From Leuctra nigra (lineage: Eukaryota; Arthropoda; Insecta; Plecoptera; Leuctridae), in assembly GCA_934045905.1 (NCBI GenBank), contig OW203765.1:23720159-23784158 (forward strand): a stretch of DNA of 64,000 nt, in the 5' to 3' direction. Below: more notes on the stretch, generated by a model, which worked only from the letters and a program-made list of their open reading frames with translations, ran no database searches and had not been told where the DNA came from. How positions within the stretch are numbered: position 1 is the first letter of the stretch. The stretch is not shown here.

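Larger units (their letters stand above)
56453..63927. other. Introns among exons 1-12 not listed separately
   Basis: Introns of about 195 to 1,318 bp, AT-rich. Seen in them: a nested AT palindrome at 57,630-57,760, a perfect 12-bp-arm hairpin at 60,805-60,838, and a repeat-like block at 60,040-60,160. Nothing recognised in the 1.3-kb intron 61,544-62,861. Confidence 0.55.

Overview
The window carries one incomplete, very large gene, read on the minus strand from the right edge (position 64,000) toward the left edge. It encodes a spectraplakin, the family of Drosophila Short stop (shot) and vertebrate MACF1/dystonin. The domain order is diagnostic: plakin domain with an embedded SH3 (63.9-50.3 kb), one uninterrupted 9.5-kb exon made of plectin-type repeats (49.9-40.3 kb), a long spectrin-repeat rod (38.0-4.7 kb), a short Ser/Arg-rich linker (4.0-3.2 kb), two EF-hands (1.9-1.45 kb) and most of a GAS2 microtubule-binding domain (1.67-1.19 kb). 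The N-terminal actin-binding calponin-homology domains and the C-terminal tail lie outside the window. I resolved 67 coding exons by hand. All have AG acceptors and GT donors, and every reading-frame carry agrees from exon to exon, giving 7,645 complete codons.

The intact plectin-repeat exon, the split gene and the AT-rich introns full of small DNA transposons point to an arthropod, most likely an insect. The order cannot be read safely; a hemipteran is a weak guess. Rod exons are GC-rich with C/G-ending codons, while introns are strongly AT-rich.

The introns hold several cleanly delimited elements with matching target duplications: two hAT-type elements (17,931-18,790; 31,088-31,646), a TA-flanked element (19,090-19,782), two TAA-flanked Harbinger-type MITEs (25,340-25,455; 26,660-26,815) and smaller inverted-repeat elements. 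A seven-copy 26-bp minisatellite ends exactly on a splice donor. I saw no second protein-coding gene, no RNA gene and no CRISPR array.

The most interesting signals concern splicing and repeat architecture. Two acceptors 34 nt apart (37,954 and 37,920) differ by exactly the frame needed to skip or include the giant exon. There are two in-frame candidate microexons (12 and 21 nt). The last 3.9 kb of the giant exon is thirteen copies of a roughly 99-residue higher-order unit. In the cell the protein would link cytoplasmic partners (plakin side) to microtubules (GAS2 end) through a long flexible rod, with optional plectin repeats and linker cassettes tuning isoforms.
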